Source: an uncultured Methanobrevibacter sp. (GTDB lineage Archaea; Methanobacteriota; Methanobacteria; Methanobacteriales; Methanobacteriaceae). From it: a DNA stretch of 64,000 bases. This document shows positions 28,983 through 40,500 of the stretch, piece after piece; the first letter of the stretch is position 1, and the number at the start of each line of letters is the position of its first letter. The DNA lies in the NCBI RefSeq assembly GCF_946184425.1, contig NZ_CAMHFP010000004.1, positions 24,026 to 88,025 of the forward strand, in the 5' to 3' direction. The translations under genes were made by a program, and so were the position numbers. The notes under the pieces were generated by a model, which ran no database searches, was not told the origin of the DNA, and saw only the letters and a list, made by a program, of their open reading frames with translations.

Positions 28983-29061
28983 GGTTCACGTAAATAATGT
29001 ATAACATCATAAATTACTTGATTTATTTATTTTCAAATAAGATTTATTATGGGGTGAAATT

Positions 29062-32000
29062 ATCAAAAACAGAAATGTGCTCATGTTATTGCTGGTCATG
29101 TTTGCAGTTAGCTTGTCACTCAATGTAGTGGCTGCGGTTAATCAAACAGCTGATAATGTACTTTCTGTCGCTGATGAAAGTTCACCTCAGGAACTTGAAA
29201 TTTCCGATGATGTGGAAAATGGTGCAGATTCAAATAATCTGTCTTCAGATGGCGGCAAAACATTTGAAATCACTCAGATTTCATATGAGAAATATTTCAA
29301 TCCGAGGGATGGAAAAATTTTGCCAAATTCTGGAATTTCAAGTGGCGATACAATAAAAATCGGAAATATTTCAAACAGAGCATTTGTTATTGACCGTCCT
29401 CTTACCGTAATGCCGATTACTCAAAACGATAAGATTACAAACGGGTATATTCATTTAATCAAAGGCAGTGATGGGTCAACAATAACTAATCTGACAATAA
29501 ACAATACCAAGGGGACATTGACATTCAGAGGCGTTACTGTAGGCCAGCTACACGGTATATGGCTAACCAATTCCAACAACAATTTTATTTCATACAACAC
29601 AATTAGAATTGCCAATGCGGCTGGAGTTTATGCAATGCCTATGGGATGGTCCAGCAATAATCGGATTGTCTACAATGACATGAAGACATACATCTCCTCT
29701 GTCATGATTATGGGTCAGTGCCATTACAATCTGATTTCCCATAACAGTCTGGAGGTTCTCTCATATTCCGACATGTCTGTCACAAATCTTATTTACTTCA
29801 ACCCCTTCAATCATGCTGATTATTCAGGTTCTCCGTTATGTCTGGGAAATGTCATATCCTATAATTATCTTAAAGGATTCTGCAGTCTCCCTATGTCAAT
29901 CATCATACAGATGTCATATGCAAATCATGATGGTACAGTGATTGCAAACAATACTGTACTTAAAGGGTCATTCGGTATTAATCTCCAGGGGAATAATCTT
30001 TCAGTATATGGTAATGTGGTGGACAATAGTGCTACCGGTATAAGTGTCACCGGAAGTAACTTCACTGTACATGATAACTCTGTCAGTGGAAGTAGTCAGA
30101 AATGTGGTATTCAGATAGCAGGTAGGATTAATTCAACATGTGATGTTTATGCCAATAATGTGACATTTACAGATGTGGTGTCTGCTATGAGTATTTTCAA
30201 CAGTGTCACTGCACATGACAATATCATCAATGTTAAAGGATATGGTGTTGGAGTAGCTGTTGGTGAAGACAACTCCAAAGTATATGACAATAGGATTAAA
30301 GTTAATCATGATGATGGAATCACTATATTAGGTAATGGAAATGAAGTTGACAATAATATAATTATCACTAATGCAAGAGGAGTGTCAATACCTGCAAAAG
30401 ACAATGGTATAAGATATTACAATAACACTATTTCAAGGAATACCATTACAAGTGACAGTCATGGTGTTTATATTGCAGGTTTGGTTTATCGCACTACTAT
30501 TATAGACAATGTTATAGAGACCAACAGCAGTGTAGGTATCTACAAGGATATCACCGATGAGTTATCAAATATCGAACAGGACAATATGATAAATGGGGTA
30601 ATATTAAAATCTACCGCAATTGTTGTAAATGATAGCAATTATTATGATTACTTTGATAGGAATGGAGTTTTGACATATACATTTCCTGAAGGCAAAACCA
30701 AAGTCATGATTTTAACATTTCTTACAAACAAGAATATAATCCTAAATGAAAAAATCAATGTAATAAGCAATAAGCAAAGCAATTTGCTCTTCAATGTAAC
30801 AATCACCATCAAAAGCAATGCAAGCGGATCACTTGTTCGTGATTTTAATTTTATAAACAGCAACCGTAAAGCTATTGTACTTGATAATGTAAATGATGTC
30901 AGTATTGTTAAAAACAACATTAACTCTGCATTCAATAAAGCTAAAGGTGATAATTCTGTAATCATAATCAGAAATGTTTGTGAAAATTCAGTAATCTCCA
31001 ATAATAACCTATTTATCAATTCAAAAATTTCCAATGTTTATGCAATTAGTGCAAACGACAGGAAATTGTCCAAAGGATTCCTATTGGCAAACAATACCAT
31101 GATCATCATCTCTTCCAAAGACTGTGAAGCGATTTCAGTAGGTTCACTGAATTCCAGTCAGTTCATATCAAACAACATCAACATCATTGCAGACGGTGAA
31201 GCCTACGGATTTAACATAAAAGGAAGATTATCTGACATGGATGTGTGCGATAATGAGATTATAATACATTCTCTTAAAAAGGCATATCTTGTAAATCTTC
31301 AGGGTGTTACAAATACAAATGTATCTGGCAATAAGCTGTATGGACAAAGCAATGAGATTTATGGAATTTCTGCCAATGATTTGAAAAATGCATCAATCAT
31401 GGGAAATGCCTTATCCGTTTTCACACAAAATTCAGGTAATTCAATAATCAATTCCGACTGCAGGGACTTGGTGATAAGTGATAATCTAATTTACACAAAT
31501 ACCTCAAAACCTATTTTCGTCGTTGAAAATGTGGAAAATAATGTCTATGTCATTGACAACAATAATTATAACATTTATTTTGATGAAGAAGGATGCCTTA
31601 GAAATGACCTGATTGGGGGAAAATCAACTTTATTATTATATAATTTAACAGATAACAGAATGCTTAAAGTCAATTCCGATGTCGATATATCATCATATGA
31701 TGCTGAAATTCCTATATCTGCTTCAATAATTCTTGATGTTAACGCTTCAAATTCAAGGATATATGGAATTACTCTTATAAATTCAACTTTAATTCTAAAT
31801 AATTCTTCTAATGTAATTATTCAGAATAATGCATTTGTCAATTCATCTTTAACAGTTAACGGGGGACAAAACAATCACTTCAAATACAATAATGTAACTG
31901 ATTTGTCTAAAATCACAATAATCAATTCAAAATATAATCAAATTTCCAATAACTGCTTTAACGTATCCTCTAAAAGTAAAATAATCTCTCTTGAAAATGC

Positions 32001-34599
32001 CTGTGATACATTAATCGGCAGCAATATTATAAATGCAAGTTCCGATTCTCTGGTTGTCATCTCTTCAAATGCTTCTTTAAGGGATAATGTCACAGGAAAT
32101 GAAATTTATGCATCTGGAAATTCAGTTTACGGATATGATGCATTTAATTCAAAACAAGGGGAATTCACAAAAAACAATGTTTACATTGATGGGGAAGGAA
32201 TAAAACAGGCTGGTGTTTCACTTACAAACTCTTCCGGTTATATGATTGGCGAAAACCGTATTATTTCACACTCTAAGAAAGGTGGAGAATATGCAGTTGA
32301 AGTAATTTCCAACAGTAATCTTTCTAATTTCATTGTTGGAAATTATCTGATTAGTTCAAACGGTTTAAAATATGCTGATGTTGCGGTCAATGCTAAATAT
32401 GATGTGGTTGACTTAAACACTCCTCGTGACATATTTGTATCTTCCAGTGGAAGCGATGAAACAGGTGATGGAAGTGAATCAAATCCTTACGCATCCATTT
32501 CTAAAGCAATTAAAAATGCTTTGAACTATTCAGTAATCTATGTTTCCGGCGGAAACTACAATGAATCAAATATTCAGATTAATAAAAATTTAACTCTAAT
32601 GGCTTTAGGCAATGCTGTTATTGATGCAAACACAAATCAGCTGTTCAATATATCTCTTGATTCCACATTTTCCATTTCAGGATTTAAAATCAGAAATGCA
32701 CACAATGTTGAAGGTGGATCAGTATTCATTAACAACGGTAAGCTAATAATAAACAATTCTTTCATATCTGATTCCAGTTCCTATTTCGATAATTCCCATC
32801 CTGAATTCAGTGAAAATAGAACATATGATGATGGAGGATTGAAAACAGCTTATACCGTAGACTGCAAGAATACAGGTATGGGTGGAGCTATTTTAAACAA
32901 AGGAGAATTAATCATAAATTCAAGCGTATTTTCAAATAATTTGGGCCATTATGGAGGAGCAATAGCCAATCTTGGAAAAACATCCATCGAATCAACTTTA
33001 TTTATCAACAATTTGGGCGTTCATGGGGGGACAATCTACTCCAATACTACATATAAAATGTCCATTAGGAATTCTTTGTTTAACAATAATACTGCTTTAA
33101 CAACTCTTGACTATTGTAAACTTAGATTATATTCAACCGGATGGTCTATTGATGAGGGAAATCGCCATCAGATAGGTTCAGACTGTGACCTGCCACTTGG
33201 AGTGGGCGGAGCGATTTATGCCAACAATGACATGCTTATTGAAAATTCAGAATTCATTTCTAATTCAGCAAGAAGCGGTGGAGCGATAGCAACCCATACT
33301 GATTTGCCGGATTTAGAAATAAAGAACAGTACATTTTTAAACAACAGGGCAAACGATACAAGGCGTTCATTAGGTTCAAACAACTTAAATTATTTTGCAT
33401 TTTCAAGAGGATATGCTGGCGGTGCCATAAGCGGAAATTTCAATAAATTCCATATTTCAGACAGTGAATTTTACTTCAACCAGGCGGTTCAAAATGGTGG
33501 AGCTATACAGGCAAGGGCAAAAGACGGAAAAATTATTGATTCAATATTTACTGACAACACTGCCGGAATAAGTGGTGGTGCTTTGGATATTTCAGATAAT
33601 TTCATTGTGATGAGAACAGTCATCTCAAATAACTCCGCAAGCTATGGTGGAGCGATAGAGTATGATTCCTCAGTATATTATGGTCATATCCAGAATCATT
33701 TAAATATTTATAATTCAACAATTTCCGGAAATAAGGCATTGACTAGAGGAGGAGCATTCAACTTCGGCTCAGGAAATATTTCAGTCCATGATTCAAATAT
33801 TGCCGATAATTTCGCACCTTCCGGAAATACAATATCCACATCAGGGACTACCAACGCAATCGACATGAGATATAACTATTGGGGTGCCAGTTCAGGTCCT
33901 GATGATTCAGTATGGTCTGTTGCCAATACACAATTCAGGCCATGGTATGGACAATGGATCAGCTGGAATCCGACAGTTTCTGGAGGGGATTCCCCTTCAA
34001 AAGATGACGGTCATAAGGACAATACAAATCCTGTCATAAATCCTAAACATGGAGATAATTCCAAACCTTCAGGCTCAACAAATACAGGTTCAAGTACCTC
34101 AACAGGAACAACAATAGGTGGTAAAGGTAACTGGGGATACACAGGTTCTGGTGACGGTTCAAACTTAGGATACAATGGAATCGGAAATAACCATAATGGA
34201 TTATACTCATCCCTGAACGGAAGGTCATATTCAGGCCAAAGCATTAACGGAATGGCTCCAACAGGCAATTCTTCACATGAATCCAATACAAACGGCAATG
34301 TGAACTATGACAGTCTAAGTAAATCCAACAGCTCAAGCTATAATCCTGACTTTTCATCTGTTGGAATGGCTGCAAATGCCGCTTCTTCAGCTTCATCCTC
34401 ACAAGGGGGATCTTCAGGTGATGCGGGAAGTTCATCAAATGACGCTTCAAGTGTTTCAAAATCTTATGAAATTAAGGAAATTGATGAGTTGTTAAGTGAT
34501 TCTGATGCAATGATTCAATTTTTAATTTATGCATTCATAACACTATTCCTTTTAATAGTCGGTTACAGGCATAAAAAGGAAGAAAACGAGGAATATTAG
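29062..34599 (+). CDS. Giant adhesin-like protein, beta-helix with C-terminal membrane anchor
   Basis: About 1845 residues. The first conventional codon is GTG 29077, but GGTGA (29053-29057) fits ATC 29062 at 4-nt spacing; this adds IKNRN before the hydrophobic core and makes a proper signal peptide. Most of the protein (about 60-1630) is right-handed beta-helix, first NosD-like (NNxIxxNxI units, with GISVTGS, GIYKD), then, from a second VSSSGSDETGDGSESNPYAS block, polymorphic-membrane-type GGAI repeats. Residues about 1640-1800 form a Ser/Gly/Asn-rich low-complexity stalk. A single membrane helix (FLIYAFITLFLLIVGY) and a charged tail, KKEENEEY, end the protein. Surface display is near certain, ligand unknown. 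Confidence 0.87.
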   Translation: MKNRNVLMLLLVMFAVSLSLNVVAAVNQTADNVLSVADESSPQELEISDDVENGADSNNLSSDGGKTFEITQISYEKYFNPRDGKILPNSGISSGDTIKIGNISNRAFVIDRPLTVMPITQNDKITNGYIHLIKGSDGSTITNLTINNTKGTLTFRGVTVGQLHGIWLTNSNNNFISYNTIRIANAAGVYAMPMGWSSNNRIVYNDMKTYISSVMIMGQCHYNLISHNSLEVLSYSDMSVTNLIYFNPFNHADYSGSPLCLGNVISYNYLKGFCSLPMSIIIQMSYANHDGTVIANNTVLKGSFGINLQGNNLSVYGNVVDNSATGISVTGSNFTVHDNSVSGSSQKCGIQIAGRINSTCDVYANNVTFTDVVSAMSIFNSVTAHDNIINVKGYGVGVAVGEDNSKVYDNRIKVNHDDGITILGNGNEVDNNIIITNARGVSIPAKDNGIRYYNNTISRNTITSDSHGVYIAGLVYRTTIIDNVIETNSSVGIYKDITDELSNIEQDNMINGVILKSTAIVVNDSNYYDYFDRNGVLTYTFPEGKTKVMILTFLTNKNIILNEKINVISNKQSNLLFNVTITIKSNASGSLVRDFNFINSNRKAIVLDNVNDVSIVKNNINSAFNKAKGDNSVIIIRNVCENSVISNNNLFINSKISNVYAISANDRKLSKGFLLANNTMIIISSKDCEAISVGSLNSSQFISNNINIIADGEAYGFNIKGRLSDMDVCDNEIIIHSLKKAYLVNLQGVTNTNVSGNKLYGQSNEIYGISANDLKNASIMGNALSVFTQNSGNSIINSDCRDLVISDNLIYTNTSKPIFVVENVENNVYVIDNNNYNIYFDEEGCLRNDLIGGKSTLLLYNLTDNRMLKVNSDVDISSYDAEIPISASIILDVNASNSRIYGITLINSTLILNNSSNVIIQNNAFVNSSLTVNGGQNNHFKYNNVTDLSKITIINSKYNQISNNCFNVSSKSKIISLENACDTLIGSNIINASSDSLVVISSNASLRDNVTGNEIYASGNSVYGYDAFNSKQGEFTKNNVYIDGEGIKQAGVSLTNSSGYMIGENRIISHSKKGGEYAVEVISNSNLSNFIVGNYLISSNGLKYADVAVNAKYDVVDLNTPRDIFVSSSGSDETGDGSESNPYASISKAIKNALNYSVIYVSGGNYNESNIQINKNLTLMALGNAVIDANTNQLFNISLDSTFSISGFKIRNAHNVEGGSVFINNGKLIINNSFISDSSSYFDNSHPEFSENRTYDDGGLKTAYTVDCKNTGMGGAILNKGELIINSSVFSNNLGHYGGAIANLGKTSIESTLFINNLGVHGGTIYSNTTYKMSIRNSLFNNNTALTTLDYCKLRLYSTGWSIDEGNRHQIGSDCDLPLGVGGAIYANNDMLIENSEFISNSARSGGAIATHTDLPDLEIKNSTFLNNRANDTRRSLGSNNLNYFAFSRGYAGGAISGNFNKFHISDSEFYFNQAVQNGGAIQARAKDGKIIDSIFTDNTAGISGGALDISDNFIVMRTVISNNSASYGGAIEYDSSVYYGHIQNHLNIYNSTISGNKALTRGGAFNFGSGNISVHDSNIADNFAPSGNTISTSGTTNAIDMRYNYWGASSGPDDSVWSVANTQFRPWYGQWISWNPTVSGGDSPSKDDGHKDNTNPVINPKHGDNSKPSGSTNTGSSTSTGTTIGGKGNWGYTGSGDGSNLGYNGIGNNHNGLYSSLNGRSYSGQSINGMAPTGNSSHESNTNGNVNYDSLSKSNSSSYNPDFSSVGMAANAASSASSSQGGSSGDAGSSSNDASSVSKSYEIKEIDELLSDSDAMIQFLIYAFITLFLLIVGYRHKKEENEEY

Positions 34600-37500
34600 G
34601 TGGTGTTTTTAATTTTTAAAAAAAAGATTATTTTTTCATTTTTAATTATTTTTGTTGTCATATCATCCATGGCATTAGTCAGTGCTTCAAACGGTAATCT
34701 GACAGCTGCAGGGGATGCTCAGCAGGTTAATCATATAGTTCATGTTGCCAATGGCATTAGCGGAAATGCTAATGGAAGTGAATCATCACCCTTTTCCTCA
34801 ATCGGCGATGCAGTATTAAATGCGCAGAATAAGTCCTGCATAATACTGGAAGACGGAATATATAAGGGTTCATCCAATACCGGAATTGTCATAGATAAGG
34901 ATTTGACTATAAAGTCCAATTCCGGCACAGCAACAATCGACGGTGAAAATAAATTTTCATTTTTCAATATCAAGCAGGGATGCAATCTTGTTTTAATCAA
35001 TATAAGATTTGCAAATTCCAATGTCAACGACTATAATCAGATGAGTGCCATATGCAATAGAGGTAACCTGACTGTAATTAATTCAACATTCACTAAAATG
35101 AATACAATGATGGGAGCCATATATAATGAGGGAGATTTGACTGTCATAAATTCCAAAATGTCAGATTCCTCTTCAAAAAACATGGCACAGCTGATTACAA
35201 ATATTGGAAACTGCACAATCATCAACTCAAAAATATCCGATAATCCCTATGTGGTTTCAGGCGTTGAAAATGCGGTTTATAATTTCAACATCTTAAAAAT
35301 CATTTCATCACAGGTAACTGTTATAAATTCCAATGGAGGATTTGATGAAGACCTTTTTGAAGGTGCCAACATTTCAATTATCGATTCAGCTGTCAGAGAT
35401 TTGGACATGAACGGAGGAATCGTCAATGCTGTCAACTCCATGTTTGACGGAAAAAATTTCTTCAGGAATGCCAATGTTTCAGTTGCCGATTCCACTTTTA
35501 CAAAAGACCCATCAATTTTATCCATACATTATTCAAATTTCACTGCAATCCACTCTGTCTTCAGCTCATACATGTCCACAGGTCATTCCAATTTGAACAT
35601 CACATATTCCATCATTCTTGATGGCATTGTGGGAGGAGGCTTAAACGGATATCTTTACGCACCGTATAACTGGTGGGGATCCAATAAAGGACCGTCATTT
35701 TCATATTTCAAATATCACAACACTTCAATGTGGGCTGTTGCAAGCTTTGATTATGAGTCTGGTGAAATTCCGGTTTCTCCAAACGGAACTTTTACAGTCA
35801 TGCTAAATAAATGGAATGATGGAAATAACACATTTGAATTTGGGCAGAATGAATACATTCCATCAACCACAGTCAAATTCGAATCACAAAACGGTAAATT
35901 CAAATATTCATCACTGGTGCTTAATAAGACAGTCAGCAACTATCTGCTTGATAATGTTCTGGACTCACAGGTATTTGCTGTAATCGATTCTCAAAGATTA
36001 ATGCTCACTGTTGGAAATGGATTGTCTCAAAATACCTATTTCGTATCTCCTGACGGCCATGACGGACCTGATGACGGAAGCTATGAAAAGCCATTCCTTA
36101 CACTCCAGTATGCAGTTTCCAGGGTGGGAAACGGCAATACAATTTGCATGCTTCCGGGTATGCACAAAAACATTGCAAATTGCGATGTAAACATTGATAA
36201 AAACTTGACTATTGTGGGCATGGGCAATGCTGTGCTTCAAAGGGCAAACGCTAAAAACTTGTTTACCATTAGGGAATGGGCAAGTCTTGACATTAAAAAT
36301 ATCAAATTCATAGTCGCTGACAGGGCATATTCCAATGAACTGTTCGTTGTCAGCGGAGGTAATTTAAACATTAACAATTGTTCATTTACTGAAATAACTG
36401 CTCCTGAAGTGATTTATACTTCATCTGGAAAAAATAAGCCTGCGCAGGTCATAATTGAAAATACAAAATTTTACGATATTGTGGGTTCGGCTGTAATGGG
36501 AAATCCTGTAATCAAAGTATATGATTCAACTTTTGAAAAATTTGCTCCTTATTATCACAGAAGTGGAATTGAAAGTTACAACTGTGTTTTTCCGGTTACA
36601 AGATCTATAGAAATTTATGATTCATTATTTAAGGATAATGTAATCGGAATCGTTAATTTGCATCCATTTACCTACTCCAATTCTCTGCTTGGTGTAAGTG
36701 CATCTGAAGTGGCTGAAAAGTTTGCCGTTTATGCATACATTGAAAACACGGTATTTGAAAACAATGTATTCAGGGACAATAGTAATTATTACGGAAGCAA
36801 CGGTATCGGATTGAATATCTATAATAATCACGGTTCATTTCACGGATTTGTCAATAACTGTTCATTTATAAATAACAAAGGAGCAATACTTGCTGCTGAT
36901 ACTGTTGAAAATTCCAGATTCATCAGCAACACCGGACAGGCGAATATGGGAAATCCTATAGTCACAGCTTCCCTAATCAACAATTCAGTATTCATATCAA
37001 ATGTTAACATGTACAAAAACGGTGAAGCATTCATCGGTGAAGGAATTGCAAGTGCAAATCTGATTCTAAATTCAGTTTTCATTCAAAATAAGGCCGCATT
37101 TGGTGGTGCGGTTTCAGATACAAAGGAAATTCATTATTCTGTCTTTGTCAATAACACTGCACAGTATGAGGGCTCAGATATATATTCCTATGATGGTGAC
37201 GTTGACTACTCTTCAAATTGGTGGGGAGATAATCAGAAGCCCGGAAGCGACAGGATATTCAAGTTTCTTGGAACTTTAACACTCAACGACTGGGTAATAA
37301 TGACTTTGGAATATCTTTCAAACGAGGAAATCCGGGCAGGATTGAATCATGTCATGTCCAATGGAAGCCTACGTACATTAAATCATGAAATGCCTCAAAG
37401 AGCGGTTTACTTTTCTGTTGAAGGTGGAATGATTTCTCCAGAAATCACCTATCTGATCGGAGGGTCTGCAAATGCAGTTCTAAATTATGACAAAAACACA

Positions 37501-40500
37501 AACGATTTCAAGGCTTATGCAAAAATAGACAATCAGATTTTGGATGTTGACGTTAGAAATTCAAATACAAAAATTATAATGTCTGATGTTTCTTTAAAAG
37601 GCAATCAGAATAAGTTTAATATGACTCTGGTCAATGTTAATGGATATAAAATCTCCAATCAGAATCTGGTAGTTGAAATAATTGATAAAAACAATAAAAG
37701 TTCCATTTTCACAGTCAAAACTGATGAAAGCGGATTTGCGCAGTTTAATGTGAATTATCCTATTGGAAACTACACTGTAAATGTCAGGTATCTGGGCAAC
37801 GGATTTTTCGATAAAAGTGGAGCGGCAGCTAAAATTCAGGTATTGCCGTCAATAACATATTTGCTGGCCTATAATCACACTTATTATGGTAAAAATAACC
37901 GGTTTCAGGCATTTTTAACTGGTGAAGATGGGGTAAAACTGGTTAATTTAACCTTAAGATATACAATAGTTGATTCAAAAGGCAATGTGAAATCTTTAAG
38001 TGTCAATACTGATTCCTATGGTGTTGGGGAGGCAATATTGAGCTTGGATGTTGGCAAATATAAAATCAGATGCGAATATCTGGGTGATTCATGGTATTCT
38101 CCAAGCTATTGTGAAGCGGATATTGAAGTCCGTCCGGTAAGGTCAAACATGACCTTGGAAAATGTGACTATGTACGGTCAGGGAAATGTTTATAATATCA
38201 CTTTAAGGGACGGCTACGGCACTTTAATTCGCGGTGAAAATGTTTATGTTGTAATCTCTCAGGCAAATGTCTCCGATGAGTTTACAGTCAAGACAAATGA
38301 TAACGGTGTTGCAAGCCTGACCATTAACTATCTTCCGGGAACCTATTCCATTTCTGCAAGATATGTGGGGGATGATTTATACGGTCCTTCCAATGGGTCT
38401 GCAGTAATCAAGGTTGAAAAGGTCCTGACAATTGTCTCTGGATTTTATCATGCAACCATTCCTCTCAAGGGATTGTATAATGTGGTTCTGACTGATATGA
38501 ATGGCCGTCGTTTAATCAATCAAACAGTCAACTTAAATCTTTATCAGGGAAAACTGGTCAAGAAATATAGTGCAAACACAGACGGAAACGGTGAAGCATC
38601 ATTTGTTATAGATTTAAATGATGGAAACTATTTGGCAACTATGGATTATGGTGGAAACAGATGGTATGCGGATTCATCCAATGGTGCAACAATCATTATA
38701 AACAGACAGGCTGTACTGCAGAACATTCAGATAAATGCCAGTGATTTGATGCAGTATTACGGTGAAGACAAGTATTTCATCATCAATTTCACAGATCCAA
38801 ATGCATATGACCAATACGGTAAGGAGATTCTTGTCACAATTTCTTCAGGAAGTTGGAGTAAGGCATATTCAGTTTATACTGATGCTTTCGGTCTTGCAAG
38901 ACTTCAAATCAACTTAAATCCTGGGGAATATGACATCAGCTATAAATATTCAAACAGCTATTACAATATCTTCGGGCAGGGGTCCAATAAGATAACAGTA
39001 TTCAGAACTCCAACTGCAATATTTGCAAATGATATGATTATGAACAGGGGTGATTCCAGAATTCTTGAAATATTCCTGAGGGATGTAAACAACAATCCGG
39101 TTAAAAACATGCAAATCAATGCAAGCATTGGAGATATTGAGTATAATCTTACAACCAACGGCGAAGGTATTGCAAGATTGGTCCTTGATTTGGATGTCGG
39201 GGAATATATTGTTAAATATGATTTCAACAATCCTAATTACATATCCTCCTCTTCACAATCACGCATCTTGGTTACCGATTCGGATAAAACGCAATCAAAT
39301 ATAATTTCATCAGATGCTATTGGTCTGGACAATCAGTCATTGAATTTTGTAGTTTATCTTAAAGATGCATTAGGAAACGGAATTGCTTCATCCCAAGTTG
39401 CTCTTGATATTTTGAGCTTTGACGGTGATGTTGTATTATCAAAATCAGCTTTAAGTGATGAGGCGGGCCGTGCAGTATTTAACCTTAATCTGGATATGGG
39501 AAAATACATTGCAAAAGTCTCTTATGGAGGCAATAACTTCTATTTGGGAAGTTCAAATTCAAATTCAATAGTTATCGAGTCCAAAGACAACAGGATTAAA
39601 ACTGTTCTTTATGCTGGTAGTCTGCAACTGTCTGATTCATCCAAATTTTATGTTGCACTGAGCGATGAAAACGGAACATTGATTGAGAATGCAAGCATCA
39701 CATTTAAGATAGGCAATAAACAGTACATATCAAAGACAGATGGGCATGGAAAAGCTTATTTAAACGTGTCCTTATCTCCGGATGTTTACAGCATCGTGGC
39801 AGTATTTTCAGGCGATATTGGGCACAGGAAAAGTCAGGTTTCATCAAAAATTTTCATATCTGGAATTTCAACACAGTTGCATGCTCAAAAACTGGTCAAA
39901 TATTACAGAAACGGAACACAATTCCATGCATTGCTTCTGGATTCAGATAATAATCCTATTTCAGGCAAGTCCATTTCCGTTTTGCTTGATGGTGTTGTTT
40001 ATAACTGCACAACTGATGCAGAAGGGTGGATAACATTAAACATTGAACTGAAACCGGGATTTTATGAGGTTGAGTGTCACTATTATGCTGAAGACTCCTC
40101 ACAGAATTCATTTGACAGGACAAACATTACTGTCCTTTCCACTGTAATAGGTCAGGATGCAGTGAAATATTATGGTGACAGTCCATATCTTAACGTGACA
40201 TTTTTAAATGGTGCCGGTGAAATAATAGATAATTCATCATTCATTATTAACATCGACGGCAAGAATTATCATGCTATTTTGAATAATCAAAAGGCATTCT
40301 ATTTTGATTTGAATCTTATTCCGGGCCAGCATTCAATTTCATTTACAAACCCATATGACGGACTATGCGTAAGCTATAAACTGACAGTCCTTCCTACAGT
40401 TGTGGCTAACGGTTTTACCAAGGTATTCAACAACGGATCTTATTATCTTGCATCATTTGTAGACAAAAAAGGAAATCCTCTGAAAAACAGGAACGTGGAC

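Larger units (their letters stand above)
28519..29061. other. Divergent promoter region between two giant adhesin genes
   Basis: A gene-free, AT-rich region between oppositely oriented adhesin genes. It contains a 10-bp inverted repeat next to the minus-strand gene (28550-28575), a 12-bp palindrome (28949-28960) and a TATA-like box (28974-28982), listed separately. A G6 run at 28711-28716 stands out in the low-GC background. I see no RNA gene. Confidence 0.6.
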
